DNA of 64,000 nucleotides. Source: Trueperaceae bacterium (GTDB taxonomy: Bacteria > Deinococcota > Deinococci > Deinococcales > Trueperaceae). Under the pieces are notes generated by a model, which was not told the DNA's origin, ran no database searches, and saw only the letters and a program-made list of their open reading frames with translations. Position 1 is the first letter of the stretch, and each line of letters begins with the position of its first letter. The stretch covers positions 87,744 through 151,743 of the forward strand of contig DASVDQ010000021.1 in assembly GCA_036381035.1 (NCBI GenBank), given 5' to 3'. The translations under genes and the position numbers were made by a program. Below are positions 9,451 to 18,653 of this stretch, piece by piece.

Positions 9451-10661
9451 GGCTCCTGCTGTCGAACACCAACTACCTGTCTGGGGTGGTGGGGGGTGGC
9501 CAGCGCTCCGTACAGGTCCTGGCGGAGGGGCTCGCCGCCCAGGGGCACGAGGTCACGGTCGTGAGCCTCGGCGAGACCGGCGCCGAGGGCTCCACCAACG
9601 GCGTCCGCACCGTCCGCCTGCCCCTGCGCAACCTCTACTGGCCCTTCGACGGCCGCGAGCGCCCCGCGCTCGTGAAGGCCGCCTGGCACCTCGGGGACGT
9701 GTACAACCTCCGCATGCGCGCCGACATGGAGGCCGTCATCGACGAGGTGCGGCCCGACCTGCTCCACACGAACGTGATGACGGGGTTCTCGTCCGCCATC
9801 TGGTCGGCCGCGACCGGCAGGGGCGTCCCCGTGGTGCACACGCTGCGCGACTACCACGCCGTCTGCGTGAGGTCCGAGATGTTCCGCTCCGGCAGGCCCT
9901 GCGTCCGCCAGTGCCTCGACTGCCGGGCCTTCAGCGCCGTGAGCCGGCGGCTCAGCGACACCGTCGACGCCGTGGTCGGCAACAGCCGCTACATCCTCGA
10001 CGCGCACCTGGAGGCGGGGGCGTTCGGGCGCGTGCCCATCAAGGCCGTGATCTACAACGGCTACGAGCCGCCCGCCGACCGCGCGCCGGCGCCGCACGGC
10101 GACGGGAGGCTGCGCGTGGGGTTCCTCGGGCGCATCGCGCCGCACAAGGGCGTGGAGCACCTCCTGGAGGCGCTGCGCGGGCTGCCCGCAGGCAGCTTCG
10201 CCCTGCTCGTCGCCGGCGACGGCGACGGCGCGTACGTGGAGAGGCTGCGCGCCAGGTACTCGGGCCTCCCCGTCGAGTACCTGGGGTTCGTCAAGCCCAC
10301 CGAGCTGTTCCGGCGCATCGACGTGCTCGTCGTGCCCTCGCTGTGGCCGGAGCCGCTGCCCCGGACGATCATCGAGGCCTACGCCCACGGCGTGCCCGTG
10401 GTCGGCTCCGACCGCGGCGGCATACCCGAGGTGATCGCGGAGGGGGTGACCGGCTTCGTCTTCTCGCCCGACCGGCCCGGCCACCTGCGCGACGTCCTGG
10501 CGTCCCTCCTCGGCGACCGGGAGCGGCTCGCCGCGCTGAGGCGCGGCGCCGCGGAGCGGTCGGCCGAGTTCCTGCCCGGCAACGTGGTAGCCAGGTACCT
10601 CGAGGTGTACGCCGAGGCGCTGGCCAGGCGCAAGGGAAGCGGGGCCGCATGGACCTCGTGA
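9447..10661 (+). CDS. glycosyltransferase family 4
   Basis: A 404-residue GT-B glycosyltransferase. The N-terminal half starts RLLLSNTNYLSGVVGGGQRSV, with the glycine-rich loop of GT4 enzymes. The C-terminal donor domain shows RVGFLGRIAPHKGVEHLLEA, LLVAGDGDGAYV and EPLPRTIIEAYAHGVPVVGS with the EX7E-type acidic pair. A cysteine cluster (RSGRPCVRQCLDC, about residues 149-161) between the domains is common in GT4 enzymes of this subtype. The start is TTG 9447, in TTGA overlap with the previous gene; no closer ATG fits the conserved N-terminus. It probably adds one sugar of the repeat unit in the cytoplasm. Confidence 0.88.
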   Translation: MRLLLSNTNYLSGVVGGGQRSVQVLAEGLAAQGHEVTVVSLGETGAEGSTNGVRTVRLPLRNLYWPFDGRERPALVKAAWHLGDVYNLRMRADMEAVIDEVRPDLLHTNVMTGFSSAIWSAATGRGVPVVHTLRDYHAVCVRSEMFRSGRPCVRQCLDCRAFSAVSRRLSDTVDAVVGNSRYILDAHLEAGAFGRVPIKAVIYNGYEPPADRAPAPHGDGRLRVGFLGRIAPHKGVEHLLEALRGLPAGSFALLVAGDGDGAYVERLRARYSGLPVEYLGFVKPTELFRRIDVLVVPSLWPEPLPRTIIEAYAHGVPVVGSDRGGIPEVIAEGVTGFVFSPDRPGHLRDVLASLLGDRERLAALRRGAAERSAEFLPGNVVARYLEVYAEALARRKGSGAAWTS

Positions 10662-11743
10662 TCAACGCGCGGTTCCTGACGCAGCGCGTCACGGGGGTCG
10701 AGCGCTACGCCCGCGAGGTGACCCCCCGCGTCGCCGCCGCGTTGGGGAGCGACCGCGTCGTGGGCATCGCGCCCCGCGGCGCCGCTGACGCCGGCGCTCT
10801 GGGTTACCCGGTCGTCACGGCGGGCGCGACGAGCGGACACCTGTGGGAGCAGCTCGAGCTGCCCAGGCTGCGACCCGACGCCCGCGCGCTGCTGTGGTCG
10901 CCGTGCAACGTCGGGCCGCTGGCCGTGGCGCGCCAGGTGCTCACGCTCCACGACGTGTTCTCCGTCAGCCGGCCCCAGTGGGTCAGCCGCCCGTTCCACC
11001 TCTGGTACTCGGCCCTGCTGCCGCCGCTGACGCGGCGCGTCAGGCGGATCATCACGGTCTCGCGCTGGTCGCGCGACCAGATAATGGAGCACCTGGACGT
11101 GCCAGAGGAGAAGCTCGTCGTGATCCCCGAGGGCGTGGACCCGCGGTTCTCGCCCCCGGGGCCCGGGGCCATGGAGCGGGCGCGCCGCGCGCTGGACCTC
11201 CCCGACGAGTACGTCCTGGTGCTGGGCTCCCTCGAGCCCCGCAAGAACCTCGAGCGCGTGGTCATCGCCTGGTCGCGGCTGCCCGAGGAGAGCCGCCCGC
11301 CCCTGCTGATCGCGGGCGGCTCGGGCCTCGCGAAGGTCTTCGGCGACTACGACGCCGCGCGCCTCGTCGACAGGGAGGGGGTGCGGCTCCTGGGGTACGT
11401 GCCGGACGAGCACCTGCCGGCCCTCTACGCCGGCGCGACGCTGTTCGTCTACGCGTCGCTGGAGGAGGGCTTCGGCCTGCCCCCGCTCGAGGCGCTGGCC
11501 TGCGGCACCGACGTCGTCACCTCGAACACCTCGGCGATGGCCGAGCACTGCGCTCCCTACGCCACGCTCGTCGACCCCACCTCGGTGGAGGACATCGGGC
11601 GCGGGATCGCGTCGGCGCTGTCCTCCCGCGCCTCGCCTGAAGAGCGGTCGCGCCGCGCGGCCGCCGTGCGCGCAGCCTTCGACTGGGACCGCACCGCGCG
11701 GGAGACCGTGCGCGTGATCGGGGAAGCCAGCAGCGCGGGATGA
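10649..11743 (+). CDS. glycosyltransferase family 4, mannosyltransferase-like
   Basis: A 364-residue GT-B enzyme. The N-terminus NARFLTQRVTGVERYAREV and the acceptor-side LLWSPCNVGPLA with LTLHDVF are typical of bacterial GT4 mannosyl/rhamnosyl transferases. The donor domain has VLVLGSLEPRKNLERVV, VRLLGYVPDEHLPALY and ASLEEGFGLPPLEALACG, whose Glu residues form the EX7E motif. ATG 10649 lies inside the end of the preceding gene (13 bp overlap), and its own end overlaps the next start by 4 bp. A GDP-mannose pyrophosphorylase in the same locus makes mannose a reasonable donor sugar (inference). Confidence 0.88.
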   Translation: MDLVINARFLTQRVTGVERYAREVTPRVAAALGSDRVVGIAPRGAADAGALGYPVVTAGATSGHLWEQLELPRLRPDARALLWSPCNVGPLAVARQVLTLHDVFSVSRPQWVSRPFHLWYSALLPPLTRRVRRIITVSRWSRDQIMEHLDVPEEKLVVIPEGVDPRFSPPGPGAMERARRALDLPDEYVLVLGSLEPRKNLERVVIAWSRLPEESRPPLLIAGGSGLAKVFGDYDAARLVDREGVRLLGYVPDEHLPALYAGATLFVYASLEEGFGLPPLEALACGTDVVTSNTSAMAEHCAPYATLVDPTSVEDIGRGIASALSSRASPEERSRRAAAVRAAFDWDRTARETVRVIGEASSAG

Positions 11744-13599
11744 GGCGCGAGCGGACGCTCCGCCTGGCGAGCGCGGCGCTCATCCCCTTCCACGTGGCAC
11801 CGGCGCTCCTGCTGGCGGCGCTCGCCGGGCCCTTCACGCGCCGCGCGTACGGGGGCGCGCTCGCCGCCTGGCTGCCCACGTGGGCCGGGTTCGCGCTGCC
11901 GCTGCTCGTCTGGGCCCTCGTCTCGGGCCGGTGGCTTGAGGGGGCCCTGCTGCTGGGCCAGGCAGCCCTCGGGCTGGCCGCCGGCGCGTTCATGCGCGGT
12001 CCGGCCAGGCCCGTGCGCGTCGGACTGCTCGCCGCCCTCTGCGCCCTCGCCCTGGCGGGAGCGGCCGGCGCCTGGCTCGGCCCGCGCAGCTTCAGGGCCT
12101 ACGAGGGCCATCGCGTCGCGACGCGCCTCGGCCCCACGGGGATCTACCAGAGGGTCGCCGGCGGCGGGGACGGGCAGCCCTCCGCCAGCCGCTCCTGGCT
12201 GCTGAGCGGCGCGGCGCCCCTGCGGCTCGAGGCGCGCGTCAGGCTCGCCGGCGACGACCCGAGCTGGCTGTGGTCGACGCGCGGACCCGCCGCGGTGACG
12301 CGCGGAAGCGAGCCCGGCGCCGCGCACGCGGTGCTGGGGGACGGGGGCGAGGTCCTCCGCTTCGCCGACCCCTACCTCCTGGCCGGGAGCGACGAGGTCA
12401 GGGGAGCGGTCACGTGGTCCGCCGCCGGAGCCGCGGAGGCCTGCGTCACCGTGAGCCTGCGCACGGGGGACAGGGTGCTGGGTCGGTCCGCACGCGAGTG
12501 CCTGGCGCCGGGGGCCGGCCCGCGCACCACGTCCCTGGTCGCGCCGGCCGTCCGCGCCGCGGCGCCGGTGGAGCTCGTCGTGAGCGGGACCGGCGAGCTG
12601 AACCTGGAAGGCGGGACCGTGGAGGTCAAGGGCGCCGTGTGGCGCAGCGTCGGTCCGCTGGGGCCGGGGTCGGTGCTCCTGACGCTCGACTGGCCCGGCA
12701 GGACCGAGCCCGCCCGCGCGCGCTTCACGCCCGGCGCCGACTGGACCGACGTGGCGATCGCGGTCCCGACGCCCGTCGACGCGCCCTTCGTCATCGCCCG
12801 CGTGCACCTGCCGCCCGGCGCCGCGGTCGACCTGGCCGGCGTGCGCCTCTCCGCGACCGAGGGGCCCGACCCGTCGCCGCCCCCGCCCACCAGGCAGGGC
12901 CTGTTCTTCGGCGGGCCCGTGACCCTGTCGCACGTCGCCGTGGCGCTCGCCACCGGCCTGGTGGCCGGCGGGGCGGGGCCCCGCGCCCTGCTCGTCGGAG
13001 CCGCCTCGCTCGGGGTCATCGGGCTGACGAGCGCCTCCCGCGGCGCGCTCCTTGCGGTCGGCGCCTGGGTCGTGCTGCTCCTGGGCTCGCGCCGTCCCCG
13101 GCGCCTCCTGCTGGCGGCCGTCGTGGCCCTGGCGGCGGGTCTCACCGCCTACCTCGTGCAGCTCGGCCGCGAGCCCGACCTCGCGAGCGCCGTCCCCCGG
13201 ACGCAGATATGGACCACGGCGCTGGCGGCCGTGCGCGACCACCCGGTCCTCGGCCTGACCGGCGCCGGAGAGACCTTCGAGGCCTACGCCGCCGAGCGCG
13301 GGGCGCCGAGGTCCGTCGCGCACGCGCACGACCTGTGGCTGGACCTCGCCAGCCGCTACGGCGTCCTGGGGGGTCTGGCGGCGCTCGCCCTCGTGGTCGG
13401 GCTCGTGAGGTCGGCGTGGCGACGCGCCGGCGCGCGGGGCGCGATCGTCCTGCTGCCCGTGCTGGCCCTCAACGTCATCGACAGCACGCTCCTGCAGGGG
13501 CCGGTCCTCGTGGCGACCGTGCTGGCCGTGAACCTCCTCGGCGAGGCGCGCGCCGGCGAAGACGGCGCCCCGGCTCAGCCGGCGTCGCGAGACCAGTAG
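11740..13599 (+). CDS. O-antigen ligase/polymerase-like protein with large soluble insert (second copy)
   Basis: A 619-residue membrane protein. Residues 1-105 hold about four hydrophobic helices. Residues 110-385 are a soluble, Gly/Ala/Arg-rich beta-type region with no Cys-rich or known enzymatic motif. Residues 395-600 return to membrane helices with the ligase-like block: GLTSASRGALLAVGAW, RTQIWTTALAAVRDHPVLGLTGAGE and SVAHAHDLWLDLASRYG. The soluble part resembles a carbohydrate-binding beta-sandwich in composition (inference). The C-terminal NVIDSTLLQGPVL echoes [13 protein letters not shown] in the fusion protein at 14575-17637, so the two are probably paralogues. The gene ends 25 bp inside the convergent GT2 gene. 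Confidence 0.75.
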   Translation: MRRERTLRLASAALIPFHVAPALLLAALAGPFTRRAYGGALAAWLPTWAGFALPLLVWALVSGRWLEGALLLGQAALGLAAGAFMRGPARPVRVGLLAALCALALAGAAGAWLGPRSFRAYEGHRVATRLGPTGIYQRVAGGGDGQPSASRSWLLSGAAPLRLEARVRLAGDDPSWLWSTRGPAAVTRGSEPGAAHAVLGDGGEVLRFADPYLLAGSDEVRGAVTWSAAGAAEACVTVSLRTGDRVLGRSARECLAPGAGPRTTSLVAPAVRAAAPVELVVSGTGELNLEGGTVEVKGAVWRSVGPLGPGSVLLTLDWPGRTEPARARFTPGADWTDVAIAVPTPVDAPFVIARVHLPPGAAVDLAGVRLSATEGPDPSPPPPTRQGLFFGGPVTLSHVAVALATGLVAGGAGPRALLVGAASLGVIGLTSASRGALLAVGAWVVLLLGSRRPRRLLLAAVVALAAGLTAYLVQLGREPDLASAVPRTQIWTTALAAVRDHPVLGLTGAGETFEAYAAERGAPRSVAHAHDLWLDLASRYGVLGGLAALALVVGLVRSAWRRAGARGAIVLLPVLALNVIDSTLLQGPVLVATVLAVNLLGEARAGEDGAPAQPASRDQ

Positions 13600-14495
13600 G
13601 CCCTGTGCCAGCTGAACCTCCTGCGCAGCGGCAGCGGCAGCAGCTCGTGGCGTCGGCCGAGGTGGAACGCCGTGAACTTCGTAGCGGCCTCGACGAGCAC
13701 CCTCAGCGCGTCGGCCGCGGAGCCCTCCGCGAGGGCGTAGCTCAGCTGCCCGCGGACGAAGGACAGGCCGGCCGAGGTCGTCCCCACGCGGCGGAGCAGC
13801 CCCTCCGCCTGGGCGTGCGACACGCCGATGTCGAAGTTCCGCCGGAACTGCAGCGACAGCGGGTAGTCGTGCGAGTGGACCACCCGCGACTCGGCCACGT
13901 AGGCCACCTTGTGGCCGGCCGCCAGGAGCTTGGCGGCGTACTGCCCGTCCTCGTTGATGATCGTCCGCGTCGGGAACCCGCCGACGCTCTCGAACACCCG
14001 CCTGTCGGTGGCCGAGCTGACGTTCGAGAAGAACGTGGCCCGCACCCCCAGCCTGTCGGCGTCCGCGAGGGTCCTGACGTGCGAGGCGTCGGGGTAGTTG
14101 TGCAGGCGCGCGTACCGCTCGAGGACCGTCGCGTCGGGCCGCGGCAGCTGGCGCGAGAAGGAGGCGGCGGACGCGCCGGCGGCCACTGGGGCGACCAGTG
14201 CCTCGAGCCACTGCTCGTCGGCGGGCAGGGCGTCCTGGGTCAGGTAGACGAGGATCGACCCGGCGGCCAGGGAGGCGCCCAGGTTGCGCGTGCCGCCGTG
14301 GTCGAACTCCTCCCTCCTGATCTCGTGGACCCGCCAGCCGTAGCTCCGGCAGGTGGCGGCCGTGTCGTCAGTCGAGCTCGAGTCGACGACGACGACCTCG
14401 TCGGGTCGTCGGCGCTGGGCGTCGAGCGCCTCGCGCAGGGCCGGGAGGTGGGGCCCGGCGTTCAGGGTGGGGATGATCAGGGAGACCTTGTGCAT
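13575..14495 (-). CDS. glycosyltransferase family 2, rhamnosyltransferase-like
   Basis: A 306-residue GT-A enzyme and the only gene of the polysaccharide block on the minus strand. It has KVSLIIPTLNAGPHLPALREAL, the first Asp motif in VVVDSSSTDDT, FDHGGTRNLGA, and YLTQDALPADEQWLEALV, where the catalytic acid of this subfamily is TQDA. GGFPTRTIINEDGQYAAKLL follows, with the conserved ED. The HGGTRN and TQDA motifs are typical of dTDP-rhamnosyl transferases. It runs against the preceding gene with a 25 bp overlap of the 3' ends. It is divergent from the ligase-PGT fusion, with 79 bp between their starts. Confidence 0.87.
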   Translation of the reverse strand: MHKVSLIIPTLNAGPHLPALREALDAQRRRPDEVVVVDSSSTDDTAATCRSYGWRVHEIRREEFDHGGTRNLGASLAAGSILVYLTQDALPADEQWLEALVAPVAAGASAASFSRQLPRPDATVLERYARLHNYPDASHVRTLADADRLGVRATFFSNVSSATDRRVFESVGGFPTRTIINEDGQYAAKLLAAGHKVAYVAESRVVHSHDYPLSLQFRRNFDIGVSHAQAEGLLRRVGTTSAGLSFVRGQLSYALAEGSAADALRVLVEAATKFTAFHLGRRHELLPLPLRRRFSWHRAYWSRDAG

Positions 14496-14560
14496 GGTCG
14501 AAGCGTCGAGGGGCGCCCGCGAGACTATGCGCGTCTGTGAGAAGACTCAAGAAGCGGGGC

Positions 14561-14566
14561 TAGACT
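14561..14566 (+). promoter_or_regulatory. -10 box of the ligase-PGT fusion gene
   Basis: TAGACT ends 8 bp before ATG 14575, so transcription would begin at or next to the start codon. No Shine-Dalgarno sequence lies in the gap, which supports a leaderless mRNA. Confidence 0.55.
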
Positions 14567-14574
14567 TGCCCCCG

Positions 14575-17500
14575 ATGGCCACGCGAGCCAATCCTAACTC
14601 CAGCAAGAGTATCGCCTTCCTCGCCGGGGTCGGTTTCGCGGCGGTGCCCGCGGCCGGACCGTTCCTGGCCCTGCTCGCCTGGCTGAACCGCCGCCTCCAG
14701 CTCCAGAGGGCCGACCAGCTGTGGTGGTCCGCCGCCGCGCTCCTCGCCGCCCCGCTGCTGCTCACCGGCCACGCCGTCGCCGCCGCCGAGACGGTGGCGC
14801 AGGTCCTCGCCGCCTGGCTGCTGTTCCGCTCCGCCACGGCGCTCCGCGAGCGGCTGGCGCCGCACGGGCTCGCCGACGTCATCGGCGCCGGGCTCGTCGT
14901 CGGGCTGGGCATCGCGTTCCTGGTGGGCCTGCGCCAGCTCGACGGCTTCCGCTGGGAGACGGCCCGCACGCCACTAGACGCCATCACCTGGCAGTCGCAC
15001 CCGGCCACGTTCGGGCACATGATGGTGGTCCTCGCTGCGCTCGTCGCGATCACGGTGCCGTCGCCGCGCCTGCGCGTCGTCTCGCTGGCGCTGGGCGCCG
15101 CCGGCGTGGTCCTCTCCGGCGCGCGCGAGGCGATGTTCGCCTGGCTCCTCGTGGCGGTGCTGCTGCGCTTCGTGGGGCGTAAGGGCACGGCGGGCACCCG
15201 CTTCGCCGAGTGGACGCTCGTGGGCGTCATGTTCCTGCTCGCCTCCGGCGTCCTCTCGCCCGTGGGCGTCGGCCGCACCGGCTTCCTCACCGCGTTCCAG
15301 CCCGCGCCGGCCGAGGCGAACCTCTTCCGCGGCACCGAGGTCGCCGACGGCGACTGGTGGCTGCCGCTCGGCGTCACGTACTCCGGCTCGACGCTGGAGG
15401 TCGAGGGCGTGCTGCGCTCGGCGATCATCGTCACCAAGCGCTCCGAGGACAACTGGTCGCGTCTGCAGCAGGTCGTGATGCTCGAGCCCGGCCAGACGTA
15501 CACGCTCAGCGCCGTGCTGAGGCCGCTGGCCGAGGCCCGGCCCGGCTTCGACGGCTGGGGCATGCAGCAGGGCGACGCCGGCGCCGTCCACCTGGGGACG
15601 ACGCTGGCCGAGGGCGCCCACGACGCGAGGGCCACCGGCCCGCTGGCCATCCTCTCCGCGAGCGCGGTCGAGCTCGCGGACGGCATGACGCGCGCCCAGG
15701 TGACCTTCCGCTACGACGGCGAGCACCCCCTCGCCTGGTACGTGGGCGTGGTGCCCGACCGCTCGAACCTCACGAACGTGAGCACGGCCTTCGCCGAGCT
15801 GCAGCTCACCGCCACCGACGCGCCGCTGCCGTACGTCCCGGGGCGCGCCGAGCGCGGCGTCGCCTCGCTGCGCGCCTCGCGCTACCCCATCTGGCGCGAC
15901 GCCCTCACGGCGATAGGCGCCAGGCCCCTGCTCGGCTGGGGCCCGGGCGGCCTGCCGGCGGCGGTCCACGAGCTCGAGGGCGAGCAGGCGCGCCTGCGCC
16001 CGGTGGCCGTCCACGCCCACAACATGGCCCTGGCCGTGTGGGTCGAGCGCGGCGCCGTGGGCCTCGCGGGCCTCGGGGTCCTCTTCGTCGCGCTGGCCCT
16101 GCGCGCCGTCCAGCAGCGGGACCGCACCGCTGCGGTGGTGCTCCTCGGCGTGGTGGTCCTCAACGCCCTCGACGCGACGCTGCTCACGGGCGCCCTCATC
16201 TACCCCCTGGCCGCGGTGCTGGGCTGGCGGGCCGTGGGCAGCAGGGCGTTCGCCCAGGCGGAGACGGGGGTGCTGAGCGCCGCCGGCGTGAGGGTCGCGC
16301 TCGCGCTGGGTGACGCGGTGGCCGGCGCCCTGTCCATCGCCCTGGGGCTGCTGGCGGCCGAGGGCGGGACCGGCGTCTTCACGTCCGCCCTCGCCTACGC
16401 GACGCTGGCCTGGCCCCTCGTGGGCGTCCTCACCGGGCACTACCCGGCGTACGGGCGGCCCAGCCACCTCGAGCTCGCCGGCTCGGTGAACGTGGGCGCC
16501 ATGGGCTCGCTGCTCGTGGCGGGCGCCTCGGTGCTGCTGCCGGCGGTCGAGCTCTCGGCCGGCACCCTGGCCGTCACCCTGGCCGCCAGCGTGGTGCTGG
16601 CGCCGGGTCTGCGCGCCCTCGTGAAGGCCGCTCTGCGCGGCCTCCACCTGTGGGGGCGAGCCGTCGTCGTCCTCGGCACCGGGCCGGCGGCGGCCCGCAC
16701 GGCGCGTCACCTCGCCGCCCACCCCGGCCTCGGCCTGCACCCCGTGGCCGCCTTCGGCGACAGCGGCTGGGACCTGGAGCGTCCGCCCGTCACGGGGCGC
16801 CTCGAGCACGCCTGGCGCTACGTCAGGGACAACAACATCAGGCACGCGATCGTGGCGCCCGCGGCCGCGCGCCGGCTCGCGTTCGACGAGGTGCTGCGGC
16901 GCGCCGACAGGCAGCTCCGCTACGTCCAGTACCTGCCCGACCTCGGCGACCTGCCGGCCAGCTCGGTCACGGCGGCGCCGCTCGGGTCGTCGGTCGCGCT
17001 CGAGGTCACGAACCAGCTCGCCTCGCCCACGAACAGGGCCGTGAAGCGCGCTATCGACCTGTTCCTGGCCACCCTGCTGCTCGCCGTCCTCGCCCTGCCG
17101 CTGGCGCTCGTGGCCCTGCTGGTGGTCCTCGACTCGCGCGGCTCGCCGTTCCACCTGTCTCCGCGCGTGGGGCGCGGCGGCAAGCCGTTCGACTGCCTGA
17201 AGTTCAGGACCATGCACGTGGACGCCGAGAGCCGCCTGGAGCGCCTCCTCGACGAGGACCCCGCGGCCCGCGAGGAGTACGCCCGCTACCGCAAGCTCAC
17301 GAACGACCCGCGCGTGACCCGCGTGGGCCGCGTCCTGCGCCGCCTCTCGCTCGACGAGTTCCCGCAGCTCGTGAACGTGATCCTCGGCCACATGAGCCTG
17401 GTGGGCCCCCGGCCCTACCTGGTCAGGGAGCTCGAGGACATGGGCCCCGAGCGGGAGCTGATCTTCCTCGCCCGCCCCGGCATGACGGGCTACTGGCAGG

Positions 17501-17637
17501 TGGAGGGGCGCAACGACTTCAGCTTCGAGGAGCGCCAGGCGATGGAGGCGCACTACGTGCGCAACTGGTCGGTGTGGTGGGACCTCGAGATCCTGCTGCG
17601 CACGCCCCTGGTCATGCTCTCGCCCAACGGCAAGTAG
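14575..17637 (+). CDS. fusion of O-antigen ligase/polymerase-like protein with WbaP-type phosphoglycosyltransferase
   Basis: A 1020-residue uninterrupted frame. Residues 1-235 are membrane helices of a Wzy/ligase-like unit ([23 protein letters not shown]). Residues 236-420 are a soluble beta-type domain ([15 protein letters not shown]). Residues 425-560 return to the ligase block: [24 protein letters not shown] and [15 protein letters not shown]. Residues 570-690 carry further helices and the PAYGRPS linker typical of WbaP-like proteins. Residues 695-810 are a nucleotide-fold-like domain ([18 protein letters not shown]). Residues 820-1020 are the bacterial sugar transferase: [36 protein letters not shown] and SLVGPRPYL. 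The C-terminal half would load the first sugar-phosphate on undecaprenyl phosphate; the N-terminal half would act on the finished glycan outside. ATG 14575 was chosen over upstream in-frame codons because of the -10 box at 14561. Confidence 0.87.
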   Translation: MATRANPNSSKSIAFLAGVGFAAVPAAGPFLALLAWLNRRLQLQRADQLWWSAAALLAAPLLLTGHAVAAAETVAQVLAAWLLFRSATALRERLAPHGLADVIGAGLVVGLGIAFLVGLRQLDGFRWETARTPLDAITWQSHPATFGHMMVVLAALVAITVPSPRLRVVSLALGAAGVVLSGAREAMFAWLLVAVLLRFVGRKGTAGTRFAEWTLVGVMFLLASGVLSPVGVGRTGFLTAFQPAPAEANLFRGTEVADGDWWLPLGVTYSGSTLEVEGVLRSAIIVTKRSEDNWSRLQQVVMLEPGQTYTLSAVLRPLAEARPGFDGWGMQQGDAGAVHLGTTLAEGAHDARATGPLAILSASAVELADGMTRAQVTFRYDGEHPLAWYVGVVPDRSNLTNVSTAFAELQLTATDAPLPYVPGRAERGVASLRASRYPIWRDALTAIGARPLLGWGPGGLPAAVHELEGEQARLRPVAVHAHNMALAVWVERGAVGLAGLGVLFVALALRAVQQRDRTAAVVLLGVVVLNALDATLLTGALIYPLAAVLGWRAVGSRAFAQAETGVLSAAGVRVALALGDAVAGALSIALGLLAAEGGTGVFTSALAYATLAWPLVGVLTGHYPAYGRPSHLELAGSVNVGAMGSLLVAGASVLLPAVELSAGTLAVTLAASVVLAPGLRALVKAALRGLHLWGRAVVVLGTGPAAARTARHLAAHPGLGLHPVAAFGDSGWDLERPPVTGRLEHAWRYVRDNNIRHAIVAPAAARRLAFDEVLRRADRQLRYVQYLPDLGDLPASSVTAAPLGSSVALEVTNQLASPTNRAVKRAIDLFLATLLLAVLALPLALVALLVVLDSRGSPFHLSPRVGRGGKPFDCLKFRTMHVDAESRLERLLDEDPAAREEYARYRKLTNDPRVTRVGRVLRRLSLDEFPQLVNVILGHMSLVGPRPYLVRELEDMGPERELIFLARPGMTGYWQVEGRNDFSFEERQAMEAHYVRNWSVWWDLEILLRTPLVMLSPNGK

Positions 17638-17719
17638 GGCGCGGGTCCACCGGCAGCGTCCCGCAGCGCGCATGAGGGCGCTCTCACGGGCGCGGGCACG
17701 GGTCCCGGTCCGGCGGCGT

Positions 17720-17725
17720 TAGACT
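17720..17725 (+). promoter_or_regulatory. -10 box of uppS
   Basis: TAGACT lies 7 bp before the GTG at 17733, the same arrangement as at 14561. No ribosome-binding site fits between, so a leaderless start is likely. Confidence 0.55.
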
Positions 17726-17732
17726 CACCAGC

Positions 17733-18653
17733 GTGCCCGCAGTGAAGACCGGCCCCGTGGTGGCCGAGGAGCCGGAGGCCGCGCCGACGCCCCCCGGGTC
17801 ACCAGCCGCGGAGCCCGCCCGCGGCGGCGACGGCTCTCGCGCCAGGGCGGCCCGGCGCACCCTGAGGGCGTTCAACGCGCTCACGCGGCCGCTCTACTGG
17901 CTCTACGAGCGGCGGCTCGTCAGCGCCATACGCGCCGGCGGCAGGGTGCCGCGGCACATCGGCATCATCATGGACGGCAACAGGCGCTTCGCGCGGGCCG
18001 TGGGCCTCGACGTCAAGGCCGGCCACGACCACGGCGCCGACAAGGCGCGGGAGGTCCTCGACTGGTGCCTCGAGCTCGGCATCGAGCACGTGACGCTGTG
18101 GGGCTTCTCGACGGACAACAGGGGCCGCGCGCCCGACGAGGTGGCCCACCTCCACGCCCTGTTCGCGCAGCAGGCGCGCGACCTGCTGAGCGACGCGAAG
18201 CTGCACGCCAACCGCGTGCGCGTGAAGGTCATCGGCGACACCTCCGACTTCCCCGACGACGCCAAGGAGGCGCTGCGGGCGATGGAGGAGGCGACGGAGG
18301 GCTACGACAACCTCCACGTGAACGTCGCGCTCGGCTACGGGGGCCGCGAGGAGATCATCGACGCGGTGAACGCCCTGCTGCGCGCTCGCCTCGCCGCCGG
18401 GGAGACGCTGGAGAGCGTCGCCGGCAACGTGCGCGCCGAGGACCTCACGGAGCACCTCTACACTGCCGGCATGCCGGACCCCGACTTCGTGATACGCACC
18501 TCTGGCGAGGTGAGGCTCTCCGGGTTCATGCCGTGGCAGACGGCCTACAGCGAGTTCTACTTCTGCGACGCCAACTGGCCGGAGTTCCGCAAGGTCGACT
18601 TCCTGCGGGCGGTCAGGGACTTCCAGGCGCGCGAGAGGCGGTACGGAAGGTGA
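17733..18653 (+). CDS. uppS: isoprenyl transferase (undecaprenyl diphosphate synthase)
   Basis: A 306-residue cis-prenyltransferase that makes the C55 lipid carrier used for polysaccharide and peptidoglycan synthesis. Visible motifs are HIGIIMDGNRRFARAVGL (the catalytic Asp), HVTLWGFSTDNRGR, NVALGYGGREEI and the C-terminal DFVIRTSGEVRLSGFMPWQ followed by YSEFYF. It is about 55 residues longer than usual at the N-terminus, with an Ala/Pro-rich stretch. A -10 box just before GTG 17733 supports that start, although a later start would still leave the whole domain. It overlaps the next gene by GTGA, tying carrier lipid supply to the polysaccharide locus. Confidence 0.93.
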   Translation: MPAVKTGPVVAEEPEAAPTPPGSPAAEPARGGDGSRARAARRTLRAFNALTRPLYWLYERRLVSAIRAGGRVPRHIGIIMDGNRRFARAVGLDVKAGHDHGADKAREVLDWCLELGIEHVTLWGFSTDNRGRAPDEVAHLHALFAQQARDLLSDAKLHANRVRVKVIGDTSDFPDDAKEALRAMEEATEGYDNLHVNVALGYGGREEIIDAVNALLRARLAAGETLESVAGNVRAEDLTEHLYTAGMPDPDFVIRTSGEVRLSGFMPWQTAYSEFYFCDANWPEFRKVDFLRAVRDFQARERRYGR

